A stretch of DNA of 64,000 nt from Asterochloris sp. CNOR1 (taxonomy: Eukaryota > Chlorophyta > Trebouxiophyceae > Trebouxiales > Trebouxiaceae): NCBI GenBank assembly GCA_963969365.1, contig OZ017747.1, positions 62,001 to 126,000 on the forward strand, read 5' to 3'. Both the position numbers and the translations under genes were made by a program. The notes under the pieces were generated by a model, which had not been told where the DNA came from, ran no database searches, and saw only the letters and a program-made list of their open reading frames with translations. Shown piece after piece: positions 1-11,081 of this stretch; the first letter of the stretch is position 1, and every line of letters starts with the position of its first letter.

Positions 1-810
1 CTTGTGTCAGGTCAGCAGTCTGCACACCCTGTTTGCTGGAGCAGCTCTCACTGGGTCATTTTCTCAGCTCAGGACTGCCAAGCTAGTCTTGTCCACCGTT
101 TGAGACAACACCACACCTGCAGAGGTTGTCCTCTGGTCACCTTGAAGCCCAGCATGGGAAGCAGAGCTGCTCTGTTTTGCAGGGCCTGACCAGGCAAAGG
201 CAGCAGCCATCTTCAGTGCAGCAGCTGTGGCGTGGTGCCAGGCACTGAAAGATGGCACGCACCTCCTGCATCACATGCAGGCGAGTCTCATGTTTTGCAT
301 CATTCTTGTTCATCAGCACCTGGGAAGCCCTGTTGTGGCATGCATGCGCAGCCCAAGCCATAGAGCGCTGCACAGGCCTTGCAGGCTTGTTGATGTCAAG
401 GACCTTGGCTGGCTGCCACAGAGCCCATGACCAATGGGTGATTCGCACCCAGTTGAAGTTGACCAAGCTGGACTGCAGGTCTCTGATGACGTCACCATCA
501 CCTGGATGGAGCTGCTGCACCGCCCTGTTGCAGTTGCCAACGCTCTGAAACGAAGGTGACAGGCCTGCCTCGACAAGTCACACCTATACTTCCAGACGCC
601 TTGTGGCAGAGAGGTCTCTGCGTCTTGTTTCAGCTGGCAGTAGCCTAGGTTGGCATGCAGCCAATGAGCCAGCTGCACCCGACTGCTGAAAGTTGCATGC
701 TATAGCATCAGCTTCATGCGGCCCTTGCATGCTGCGTTTTATGCTGCACTGTGACAGGCTTAAAAGAGTGCTCCGTCCCCTGAAGCTGCAGGCTTGCTGA
801 GGAAACAGAC
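1..810. other. Unassigned sequence with a weak minus-strand exon candidate
   Basis: No recognisable gene. The minus strand has an open stretch at 520-137 that contains the peptide VIRDLQSSLVNFNWVR and could be one exon, because a GTGCAG acceptor-like site lies near 510 and a GTCCTT donor-like site near 407. I cannot match it to a family, and neither boundary is strong. The plus strand shows only short open frames. Confidence 0.25.
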
Positions 811-2427
811 ATGGATGCTGTGGCCGTCCTGCATCTGGCAGCAGCCCATCCAGATGGACACTACGTGCCTCTCCAGAAGCACCTGTGCTTCCAATTCCAG
901 CAGAGCAGCAGCGTCAGGGTTGGCAGCAGCCACTGGGGACCAGAGCGCACCACCAGCCTGGACGCCCCTGGTGAGCTGTATGTGCTCTGCACTAGTGTCA
1001 GCTGCGGTCACGATGCACTCGTGTTTTGAGTTCCTGAAAGTGCCAACAAGGTCCCACAGCTACTCAGGGCCACATATGGGGCCAGCTTCAACACAACTTC
1101 CACATCTGTTGTGCCAATCTGGCATGCCCTGTGTTGCCAAGGACGAGAGAGTGGGAGCTGTGGCTGCAGACTGCGGTGCCGCACAGCCCACCATGACAAC
1201 ACTGCCTCTCAGCAGGCGCAGTTGTGCATGCAGGTGTGAGCAGTGACGCGAGAGCAGGCTGCGGCAGTGAGGGCTGGACCTCTGATGTGTACCAGCGAGT
1301 CTTCCTGGCAGCACCAGATGCTATCATCTGGCAGAGTGCCAACAGGTTCGTTGCATCCAGCAGCCTTGTTAAGCAGCATCCAGCACTAAAATTTTGCCGT
1401 CGCACTTTCAGCCTGGCAATTGCCTAGCGCTGCGTGTGCTGTCTTCTTTGGCCATCAGTTGAGGCAAAGCCAGCACAAGCGCAGCAGCAACTCCTGCGGT
1501 GGCCATCTTGTGAGCTGGGGTGCGCTGCTGCAGGCACAGGGGCGACCCAGCACTCCCACTTCACGTTCAAAATGAGCTGCAGCCGCGAAAGGAGACACTG
1601 GATGGCTGCGGGCAAGCACTCACGCTCTGGCAGCACAAGCTCATGCAGGCAGTCATCGCGCAAGCTCCAGGCAGACTGAGTGTGCTGGCAACTGCCTGGT
1701 CGGGCGGCGTGGCGGTGAGTCAGCAGTGGCAACACCAGCTGCTACTGGAGGGTGCCCTCTGATGTGCAGGGCTTTCTGTGTACCCAGCTGTCATTGAGAC
1801 ACTGGCAAAGCGCAGCGTGTGGTCCACCAGCTGGACATGCTTTTTTGGGCAAGTGGCAGCTACGGATGCTATCCGATATGCCAGAAGCGTCCCAGGACCT
1901 GGAACGCAACCGGCATTCTGCAGCAGATGCCTGAAGTCTGCATCCAATGCAGCAACAAGCACCAGTCTGTCACTGTGCAGGAGTTGGAGAGCGTTCACAT
2001 TCTGTGCTCTGGCACTCTCGCCATTGTACTGGAGGGGCAACAGGTCTTTGTGCAGCAGATGGACCCAGGGAGGCTACAGCTAACGCTACAGCTTGTGAGG
2101 AAAAGGACTTTGCGCATCGCGACAGCCACCGCAATGCAGTTCATTCCAGGCAAGGACTGCTGCCAGGTGCTCTTGCATCATGGCTGTGAAAGGTTGTAAG
2201 CATGACTGCGAGCAGTGGCTTGATAAATATCTGTCCTGAACTCTGCAGGTCAGCGTGATGCCATGGTGGCCGCCGTGCACCAGCTGACCCCTCAGAGTGA
2301 CCACACGCAGACAAAGGGCAGCCTTTTGCGCCTCCTTGTCTGTCTTGCAGCCTGCCTTGATGCAGCAAGCAAAGCTGCAACCCACGCAGAGCATGGCAGA
2401 GCATCCCCACGAGGAGCATCTGCCTAA
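811..2427 (+). CDS. Unidentified gene X, copy 1 (3' exon well supported)
   Basis: The last exon (2249-2427) follows a CTCTGCAG acceptor, encodes GQRDAMVAAVHQL ... TKGSLLRLLVCLAACLDAAS, and ends in TAA. It is recognised as coding because a diverged inverted copy at 22918-22755 keeps the same frame (GQHDAMKAAVH ... TKGSLLRLFHLFAACLNAAS). Two upstream blocks, near 811-960 (LHLAAAHPDGH, VRVGSSHWGPERT) and 1040-1140 (SRSHSY-like), also have counterparts at 23330-23180 and 23100-22970. Exon borders between these blocks are not resolved. I do not recognise the family. The gene is tail-to-tail with the first ankyrin gene, and the same arrangement recurs at copy 2. The span given is the extent of conservation, not a proven transcript. 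Confidence 0.4.
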
Positions 2428-2715
2428 AATCAGCCATAGCAATGGACTTTATTATTGCAGCCCGATGTTGCCATAAAAGTCGCCAGGCCTGTAACTGTAG
2501 CACCACACGCCTCACATTGCTGCCCAGGTCCCCAGACTCCAGCTTTGAATTACTCTCTTTGCAGCAGTTGCTGTCTCATTGGTACGCAGTCAAATGTTTG
2601 TACGCAGTACTGACCCTGTGCTGGCAATGCATGGGTATTGTTTGGGTGCATTACAAGTGTGCACAGGCGAGAGAAGCTCTATGAAAATGCCAAGCTCACA
2701 ATCTCCAGTATAGCT

Positions 2716-3871
2716 TCATATATGGGGAGTTTTGTCAGGTAGAGCTGCTCTGAGTAGGAGAAATGCGTACGTCATGTCTGTTGCCGCAACACGAGCCCTA
2801 GCAAGGTGTCTGGCAGGCAAGCGCGCTCGCTGTTGCAAAAGGTAAACAAGCACGCAGGGGCTAGTTACAAGCCCATTCAACTTACAGCACCCCCGACGGG
2901 ACCACAAAGGGCATGGAGGTTGCTGTTGATGGGCCCACCTCAACAAGTCAAAATGCTTGTGGACAAGACGCGACTTGTGCGGCTATCCCATGGGCAGCCA
3001 TGTTGGCGGAGCCACTTCAGCATGCTGAGGTCGCCCCGTTCAGCAGCCACACGGCAGACCTTTGCATCCCAATCACAGCCGTTCTGATGGGCAAACTGCA
3101 GCACTGTCAGGTAGCCCCCTCTGGCTGCAGCCTCGCAGGTGCCTGAATTCCAGGCACAGCCCTGCTGATTGGCATACTGCAGCACTGCCAGGTGGCCTCC
3201 TCTGGCTGCAGCCTCGCACGTGCTTGAGCTCCAAGCACAACCACTCTGATGGGCAAACTGCAGCACTGCCAGGTGGCCTCCTCTGGCTGCAGCTGTGCAT
3301 GTGCTTGAGCTCCAGGAACAGCCATGTTGGTGGGCATACTGCAGCACTGCCAGGTGGCCCCCTCCAGCTGCAGCCTTGCACGTGCTGGGGCTCCAGGCAC
3401 AGCCGCTCTCATGGGCATACTGCAGAACGGCCAGATGGCCTCCTCTCGCTGCAGCCTTGCATGTGCTTGAGCTCCAGGCACAGCCATTCAAGTGGGCATA
3501 TTGCAGCACTGCCAGGTGGCCCCCTTGTGCTGCAGCCCTCGCACGTGCTTGCGCTCCAGGCACAGCCATTCTGGTGGGCATACTGCAGAACTGCAAGGTG
3601 GCCTCCTTCGGCTGCAGCCTCGCATGTACTTGCGCTCCAGGCACAGCCTTGCTCCCGTGCCCACTGGAGCACAGCCAGGTGGCCTCCTGCTGCTGCCTCC
3701 CTGCACGTCTCGCAGCCTAGAGCAACGCCCTGCTGGTGCAACCACTGCAGCACTTCCAGCTGGCCTGCGCTGGTTGCATTGAAGCGAATCTTATCATGCA
3801 GGCGCCAATCATACTGGTGAGCCTTGGACTGCAGGAGCTGCAGATCCCCAGCTTCGGCAGCTTTCAAGCAC
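2716..3871 (-). pseudogene. Ankyrin-type repeat gene, copy 1, with frame breaks
   Basis: Read on the minus strand from a TTGCAG acceptor (exon starts 3871) the protein begins CLKAAEAGDLQLLQSK and continues with about nine 33-residue repeats of the form CEAAARGGHLAVLQYAHQNG-CAW. This is the ankyrin-derived repeat common in algal, oomycete and giant-virus proteins. A conserved tail follows (WAHQQQPPCPLW, LLRAALPDKTPH). Two frame breaks are visible: one extra G in a GGG run near 3538, and a shift near 2950 (length differs by 4 nt from copy 3). The tail also ends early at TPHI, where the intact copy continues TPHEVV. The upstream donor GGAGGA|GTGAGT at 3965/3964 matches the other three copies, so a short first exon exists but is not resolved. 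It may be a pseudogene; a single-base assembly error could explain the first break but not both. Confidence 0.75.
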
Positions 3872-3965
3872 CTGCAAGATCACCAATGAAGTATTTACGC
3901 TTGGGGTCCAGTGCTTGAGCCACTGACGAGGCTACAATATGCAGCAGCCTTGACTTTTACTCACT

Positions 3966-4114
3966 CCTCCCATGACAACATGCCTGTGTTGCCCGAGCCA
4001 GCATTGAGGGATGAAGAGGGTCTGGCCGTTCCCGTTTTCAGAAAATGTATCAGATAGCATCAGCAACAAGAGTAAGGCAGGGATAGGAGCCCTGGACTCC
4101 CTAACAAAACAGAG
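3966..4114. promoter_or_regulatory. Shared 5' region between ankyrin copy 1 and TFIIF-alpha
   Basis: Only about 150 bp separate the conserved first donor of the minus-strand ankyrin gene (3965) from the proposed TFIIF-alpha start (ATG 4115). The same divergent junction is copied with each ankyrin duplicate (18.9-19.2, 21.2-21.5 and 23.5-23.9 kb), which suggests that the ankyrin promoter lies within or beside the 5' end of TFIIF-alpha. No specific factor site is recognisable. Confidence 0.4.
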
Positions 4115-7100
4115 ATGCACCGCATCAAACCGGCGTCATCAAACAGCGAACTTGTTATTGGAAAGTTCAGTCAGGTTGCCCCCTACTCTGGACCGCTGCC
4201 GCTGCTTACTACCTGCTCTATGCTGCTCAATTCAGACTGTGTGATTGCAGCGCAGGCACTGCCTGGTCCAGCTCAGAATGCAACTTGGAAGCTCGCCAGG
4301 GAGCCAGATCCAGAGCAGCCAAAGAAGGACAGGGCTCAGCTGCCCATTGTGGTTGAGGACAGGCCTGGACACATCAGCCAGAGGGGCACGGCCGAAGGTG
4401 CAAAGCAAGGGTCCCTGTCCTTGGCAATTATGCCTGGCCGATCTGGCAGAAAGGCCGCGAGTCTCACACGTGTGACCCCCCAGGCTGCGCCATGTTGGCA
4501 GCCATTCCCTGCAACTGCGCCTGCTCGATTGGCAACTTCGACTGGCCACTCCAAAGCAGGAGGCTGCTGTCTGCCTTTGCTGGGAGCATGGTGCCACACC
4601 TTGCACAGCACGCCATGTAGTCCTCACAGTAGCCCAGGTGCACAGCGTCAGAGCAATCAATGTTGCTGTCGTCAGAAAGCAATCAAGGCGGGGGCAGCAG
4701 ACTCTCTCAGGCACCATCCTGCCACAATCAGCCCCCCCACGCAAGATGCTTAGTAAGCTGCATCTGCCACGTGCTGCCCTGCGCTCAAGTGACCACATCA
4801 TCCTTTCCTTTAGACAGCACGCCTTGAGCCATGCTGCGCTTGGGGCCGGCTGCTGTTACAGGGTGCTTCAAGTATATGCAAGGCAGCAGCCAGCAGCTCT
4901 GGAGGCAGTGGACCCTGAGGTGCAGGCACCCCCAGGTACTTGGCTCAGACCGCACCCTGCCTCCAGCAGGCATCTTTGCTGGTCAGAGTACCATACAAGC
5001 CACCCCCACTGTTCGTGCAGGTGCCCCCTCCACCGCCACCTACTTCTTGCTGGTGCGCCGGGGCGATGTTTTCGAAGTGCACCCCGCCTCCGCGTACATC
5101 ACCTTCAAGCCAGTTGTTGTCAGGTGCGCCTTTGACCGGCCGCCTTGAGCCATCAGCCATCAGGTGGGCCTCACGCCAAATGACAGGGTGTGCAGGCTGC
5201 TAGCGTGGCCTCTGGAATTGTGTGGCCGTGCGAACAGTTGGGTTGGCAGGACGCTACTTGCCTTTGCAGTGCAGCCTGGCAGGGTAGGGGCTTGGGCTGC
5301 CTCGAACACCAGCCATCTTGCGGGCCTCGAGCCACCAGCCATCATGCGGGCCTGGAGCAGGTTGACAGGGTCTGTGGCCTGTCTGGTGTGGCCTCTGGAG
5401 ATATGCAGCGCTGCAAAGAGTCCTGCCACTGCATGCTGTTCAACCCAAGCCAGGAGGCAGCAGCAGTGCACGTGTGTTGGCCCACAGCCTTCAGGAGGAG
5501 TATGTCACTCTTCCCAGAGCCTCAGGAGTGCCCTTCCATGAAACCCAATCACAACCAGCAGCTGATTACAGGGTTCAGGGCTGGCATCAGCAATTGTGGC
5601 TCGGGCCTGACTGCCGCTACTGCCAGCTTCTGGACCCTGGCTCCTCTGTAGCATTTCGTTTTGCGGCTGCTAAACAACATCGGCAGAGGTGCTGCACTTG
5701 GAGCTACAGAACCCTGAGGGTCTGACTGTACCAGGAACTGTGCTGAAAGCTCTGTGTGGACGGGCCCAGCATGTCCGCAGGCAGGGGTATGCAACGCTGG
5801 AGGAAGCTGAGGCGGCCATGGAGCGCGGGCCAGGGCAGGCACAGAGTGCCCCCAGCAGCAAGACGGCGCAGCTGCTGCAGAAGACGGAGGAGGTGGAGAG
5901 GGCACGCGGTGAGGTTCAGGGGTGGCTGTGGCAGTGGTGGCAGAGTTGTAGCGACTGCAGAAGACAGAGGGGGTACAAAGGGCACGCAGTCAAATTTAGA
6001 GTTGGCTGTGGCAGGGCTCACCAGATAGCGCAGCTGCGGCAGAGGACAGAGGAGGTGGACAAGGCGCATGGTCAGCTTTAGGGGAATGCTGTGGCGGTGG
6101 TTGCAACTTTGCAGCAGCTGCTGCAGAAGATCAGAAGGCACAAGGTGAAAGCTACTCTAGCAGGGGTCGCCATGTGGGAGCAGTGAGGGCATTGCACCCA
6201 CAGGCGGGTCTGCATGCACAACAAGGTGGAGGGCAGCATGCCCCATGTGTGCCCCAGTGTCAGGGCAGCGCAGCTGCCACCAGAGACAGTGAAGTGCAAA
6301 ATCCTGTGGTGAGATGAAGCACATCTGGACATTGGACAAAATACATGTCTCATATTTGCTGCTGCAAGGAGGAACTTTGAAACAGACAGCGAACATGCAG
6401 TCCCTCATTGCTGCAGAAACAAGAAAACTGGACAAGTAGCAGCTTGGTGTCAGCACGCCCCCTCTCACAGCTAGGCTCACTGCTACTGCTGCAGAGGTAA
6501 TGGTGGGGGGAGACGATGACGATGAGGCAGGCTCTGCAGATGATGAGGCAGAGCAGAGGCGAGCCAGGAGTGCCGCCGGCGCCGCTGCTGCCAGCGCCAA
6601 CCCACAGCCTACCCTTCCGGGGGCAAAGGCCAACCCTGCCAGTAAGGTGAGGGCCTGTCCAGGCAGTTTACACTGTAGCAAGCTGCAGCCCATACTGTCG
6701 CAGGCAGAGGCAAAATCCTGCCAGCAAGGTGAGGGCTTGTGCAGGCGGCCGTGGAACCCTGAAGAGGGGTCATGTATCCGGTGGACACGGTTAATCATGC
6801 CAGCACAGTGACGGCCTCAGCAGGCAGTTCTCGATTCCAATGAGTTGGCAATATGCGCAACGCTTTGTTTGCGGAAAGCATCAGGAACCGCTTCTGGCCA
6901 CAGGTGGGCACTGCTGCTGGCAAGAAGGGGGAGGACTGGGAGTACGAGGACAACCCGGCCGATGACGACCAGGACATGGGGGAGGGAGACGGGGATGAGG
7001 GAGGGGCATCACCCTCAGTGGCTGCCAGGTGGGCCACGACTGTGGGCAGGGCTGCCATTCGGCAGCAGCCAGGCTTCAGGCACCATCTTGCTGGCGCAGC

Positions 7101-9459
7101 AGGGTGTCTCTACCACCAGTCATGCTGCCAAGCCCATCTGCTGATGGACCACCTGTCTTTGGGCCAGCCACACACAGAATCTTGCGGCAAGCACAAGCCA
7201 GGACCGTCAATACCTGCTCCTCTTCCAGCTTTGCTCTTTGCAAAACCAAAATACAGTCCTCCTATAAATATTGTTGTGTTTCTTTGGCAAAGAAAGGCTT
7301 TTGGCCGGCTTATAAGGTTAACAAGCCAATGTTCCGCACAGCATCAGGTTCCTTGGCACTGCCATTGCCGCACAGCCCCACTCCTTGTTCGATGCATGAC
7401 GACACTTTGCCTGCAGGCTGGTCACAGGTGTACCACCTAGTGCAATGCAGGCACACACTGGTGGCTGTAACAGCCAGCTAGCTTTCATCATGGCCCTCAT
7501 GGGTCTGGCCTTCTTTCTTGCTGACCCGCACACATGACTGCTCACAGGCCAGCCGCCGCACCCTCGGCCGATGCATCTCCGCAGCGCAGCAGCGAGTCAG
7601 TGTCTGACGACGAGGTCAGGCACAACCCCTTTGCCATGACACCTGCTTCTGCACATGTGTCTGCGCTGCACCATGAGATGCTGCATGAGGATCCCTCCAT
7701 GTGGCTGCACTGCGCAAGACTCACTCGCAGTCTGGACTCACGTGTGATGTGAGTGGGGGCAGTAGTGTGGCTCAAGCTTTGTGCTCTGCGCGAGCGCCCT
7801 GAGTGGTCCTGTGCTATCAGTGCTGCTGGACTGGATCAAATGTACTTTCTGTGCTGTGCTGCACTGGGCCAGCTGCCGTGTGGGGCAGGTACTGTTGCAT
7901 TGGCCAGGGCAGCCACTTTGTCAGGGCCAGTGCCCTCTGCTGGCAGCCATAAGCGCTGCACTGCCCACAGGGGTGACCGCAGGGCCGTCTTCAACTGCAA
8001 ATAAGAAGCTGCGGTGGCTGTGCTGCATGAGGCGTAGGCGCACAGAGGTTGTTAAGAGCTGGACACTCAGCAGCACACATGCCTGCCTGCAGGATGGTGA
8101 TGAGGCCGACCTTGATGACTTGGATGCCCTAGCGAACAACCTACAAGGCCAGGCGCAGATCAGAAGTGAGGCGCTGCACAAAGCTATATCACCATGCTTG
8201 AGACCTGCACCAGCCAACATTCCCCAGAGCAAGGCAGACATTTCATCCCTCTGTCTCAGTACGCACGACATCCCATGGGGTTGGCCATGGTGGTGCTGCT
8301 GTCTGATCAGCAGTTGCCTCGTACGAGCAGCTACTTGGTCCCAATCCATACTTATCATGCTGACGTGTGCTGAGCTGCCAAAGGCAGCTGTTGCACCTGG
8401 TACAAGCGACAAGTGCATCATAAGTATGGCATAGCCATCCCATACTTCTGATGCCTGTGTCCGCTCAGCTGCTGAGCCCAGCTCTTGCACTTGGTGCATG
8501 CGGCAATGGCACCCCATCTTTGTTGTGCGCCAACCCTGCTTGTCATGCTCATGTGCACTCAGTTGCTGCAGCCTGTCATTGAACCTGTTGCAGGTGGCAA
8601 GCGCACCCCAACTCCTCCGCCCGCTGCCAGCAAGAAGCGCAAGCCCAGCCATGAGCCTGACGGGGCCAGTGCAAGGAAGAGAGCCACGCTGCCCCCGCTT
8701 CCACCACAGGTCTGGTCGCCTGCATGGGTGCTTACCAAGCAGTGTAGAGTTTTGCCATGCTGAATCCACAGGTCAGGTCCTGCCTGAGTAATTGTACCAA
8801 ACAGCAGCAACTCCCATTTCCATGTGCTGTGGAGGCCTGCTGGGCTGTGGCCTTCACGCAGGCAATGCATGCGTTGCATCAACTGAACTCCCTCTTTGGC
8901 GTCAGTCAGACAGGATCCACTGCTCTAGGTGATAGACACGCAGAGCCTGCAATGCAGCCTTTGTGGTCTCACTGGTCAACACTTTCCACTGTTTGCTGTG
9001 CAGGTGCAGCTTGCAGTCGACGCAGCCAGTCAGCGGACTGACATGCCCAGCGCCGATGAGATCCTGTCCATTGTCAGGCCAGCAGGCAGGATGGAGGCCA
9101 AGCGCCTCTTCGACATCTTCAAGCGGCGTGTTGGCACGGGCAAGGTGGGTGCTCTGCTCATGACGCAAAACGAGCACCTGCACTCAAGCTGGGCTGCCAG
9201 TGCCTGCACTTTTGGCTGATACAATCGCTGTTTTTGCGTGTGGCAGCAAGCTTAGCATGTGGAGGTGCCTGCCTGCTGTGACTGAGCTTGTCTGTTAAGA
9301 CAGTCAAGAGCAGTTGCTCTTGTACCCTCCCAAGATCTCTCATGTTGCATGCAGACTCCAGAGGCCAGTGCCAGGAGAGATAAGTTCAGGGACCTTGTCA
9401 AGCAGTGCTGCAAATTCAATTCAAATGACAACACGCTGAGCCCCAAGGCATCATTCTGA
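4115..9459 (+). CDS. TFIIF-alpha: Transcription initiation factor IIF, alpha subunit (RAP74)
   Basis: RNA polymerase II general factor acting in the nucleus with TFIIF-beta. Ten exons keep phase throughout: 4115-4397, 4970-5123, 5781-5908, 6495-6646, 6904-7028, 7548-7614, 8093-8165, 8594-8709, 9004-9144, 9355-9459 (about 447 residues). The N-terminal dimerisation barrel shows ATYFLLVRRGDVFEVHP and YATLEEAEAAME, matching plant ATYYLLV ... TLEEAEEKM. The acidic centre has EDWEYEDNPADDD, like plant DDWEHEEIFTDDD. A Lys/Ser/Pro-rich linker follows (KKRKPSHEPDG). The C-terminal winged helix shows ADEILSIVRPAGRMEAKRLF and RDKFRDLVKQCCKFN. An in-frame stop lies upstream of ATG 4115, supporting that start; the N-terminal zinc ribbon of land-plant TFIIF-alpha is not seen. 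The stop codon is 6 bp from the stop of the convergent ABCI12-like gene. The first two exons are the least certain. Confidence 0.85.
5868..6150 (+). repeat. Tandem copies of the end of TFIIF-alpha exon 3
   Basis: The exon tail encoding AQLLQKTEEVERARG plus its donor and following intron (GGCTGTGGCAG) recurs about every 95-120 bp: again near 5960 (CAGAAGACAGAGGGGGTAC) and near 6030 (AQLRQRTEEVDKAHG), with a weaker fourth copy near 6110. The third copy remains open and could act as a cassette exon or a decoy. Confidence 0.65.
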
Positions 9460-9465
9460 TTTCAT

Positions 9466-11081
9466 TCAAGTCAGCAGTTGTGCAGCATAGGTGCTGCCAG
9501 CCAGCAGGGCCAAGGCTGCCACGTCAGCAGCGATGTTTGGTTTTTGAACCCTCGCCAAATGAACCTCATGCCCATCAGGCCCTACAAAGCCACGTGCCTG
9601 CATCGATGTCGCAATGCTTTCACTACGCTGCATGAGATTGCCAAATAGCCTGGTGAACATCTGGGCGGAGATCTGGAGGCCGGCTGCAGGGCCCAGGCTC
9701 CTCCATTGGATGTTTCTGGCAGCCAGCCCCAGGCACAGGTTGCGCACTTCGTCAAACACCAGGGCCATGAAGCGCAGGGACAGCAACAGCGTCAGGCCTG
9801 CAGTCAGAGAGTCAGTACGCAGTTTGTGGGGGCACTAAATAGCTGGAAACCCGTCTGCACAACCCCAGCATTCTGAAGACAGCTTGGCCCCAAAAGGGAC
9901 TTCAGACGCTGCAGTGGCTCACCAATCTCTTTGGCTGGGATGCCTATGAACTGCAAGGGCATCAGGATAGTGCTGACTGCTAGTGCCAGCTCTTCTGCGG
10001 GCGTAGTTGTCAGGACAAGGCTTGCACTCTGCAGCAGGGCACACACGAAGAGGTTACTACTCCTGTCGCTCGGGGGCTCAGCCAAGCCTCTCACACAAAG
10101 GGCTGGTGTGCTTACAGTTAACAAACACCACTGGTGCTGAAAGCACAAGCCCTGCTGCCTGTGTGCCCCCGACACAAGCAATGTGCCGTGTGCGGGCCCC
10201 ACAAAAGTGCCCAACAGTGCCAACAAGGAGGGTGCAAGGGTGTCATGCAGCTCTGCATGCTAAACACATCCTGATGTGCAAGGTGGCAGCTGGGGATTGA
10301 GTGCTTCATCTCTGCCCACTCAAAAACAGAGCTGGACACTGCCCTCCGCGTTGTGCCTGGAATGCCATCCTGATGTGATGCGTGACTCACCTGCAGCGCC
10401 ACAAACGACAGGGAGGCGGTGGCGGCCGCGAGCCGCAGGGAGCGCGTGGTGACCGTGACGATGAAGGGGTTGAACAGGACATAGCGGTAGGCGCCCTCGG
10501 GGGGGGGCAGGGACCCCAGCCCCTGCAGCGCGCCTGGCATGTGCCGCACCTCTGTCACTGGGGGCACACCATCTGCAGACAGGAGCGGGTGCAGTAGTCA
10601 CGCATCTGCACCATGGCGGAAGGCTTGCACGTGTGCTCACCTTCAGAACCAACAACAAAGCAAGACAGCCCCTGCCTGCTTGCCTTGCCACAACAGCGCG
10701 TGAACCGCAAGCAGCCGCAGTCACTTCGATTGACGTTTGTGGGCTCCATTCGTCCTTGTGGGGCTCCTTCATCTGCACCAGGCCCAGCACCCTGCTGCTC
10801 TGGAGCATGGTGTCTGGAGAAGGGACTGAGACGGCACGGTTGGGGACAAGGGAGGACAGAACTGCAGACCAGGACAGCCCGGCGGGGCACAGGAGCTTGC
10901 CTGCCAGGAGCGCGGTGAACACGAAGACCAGCGCGCTGACCAGCCCCAGGCGGAACAGCTGTGGCCGCCACAGCCGCCCCTCCAGGGCCACGATGCTCAG
11001 CAGCGCGCAGCCGCCGGCGATGGCCAGGCGCAGCACGGTGGACCCCCGCGCGATGCCCACCAGCACGCAGAGCAGCCACAC
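9466..11081 (-). CDS. ABCI12: ABCI12/EcfT-like plastid transporter transmembrane subunit (5' end not found)
   Basis: Homologue of the CbiQ/EcfT-type membrane subunit that in plants is the plastid ABCI12 protein, the T component of an energy-coupling-factor transporter; its substrate is not known. Exons on the minus strand: 11081-10901, 10572-10391, 10028-9923, 9797-9466, 266 codons in continuous phase. Diagnostic segments: VWLLCVLVGIARGS (plant VWLLTLVVLPAR), DGVPPVTEVR (plant DGAPPMLQSR), QSASLVLTTTPAEELALA (plant QSASICLATTTPEQLALA), FIGIPAKEI, SLRFMALVFDEVRNLCLG (plant SLRFINLVFDEVRSVSLG), and the EcfT-type QARGF motif. Several hydrophobic segments fit membrane helices. The first intron must be GC-AG (GGCAG|GCAAGC), since only that keeps DGVPP in phase. 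The plastid-targeting N terminus and the exon ending in a DPRxK-like motif were not located upstream of 11081. Confidence 0.88.

Noticed and set aside
2940-3820. Plus-strand ORF of 252 codons through the ankyrin repeats
   Set aside because: Antisense of the minus-strand ankyrin repeats; the minus strand has the family motifs.
4464-4682. Minus-strand peptide with CCARCG, at first read as a zinc finger shared with 18.5 and 20.8 kb
   Set aside because: The opposite strand is the 5' part of TFIIF-alpha with phase-consistent exons; the Cys-rich peptide is only its antisense and is not kept open in all copies.
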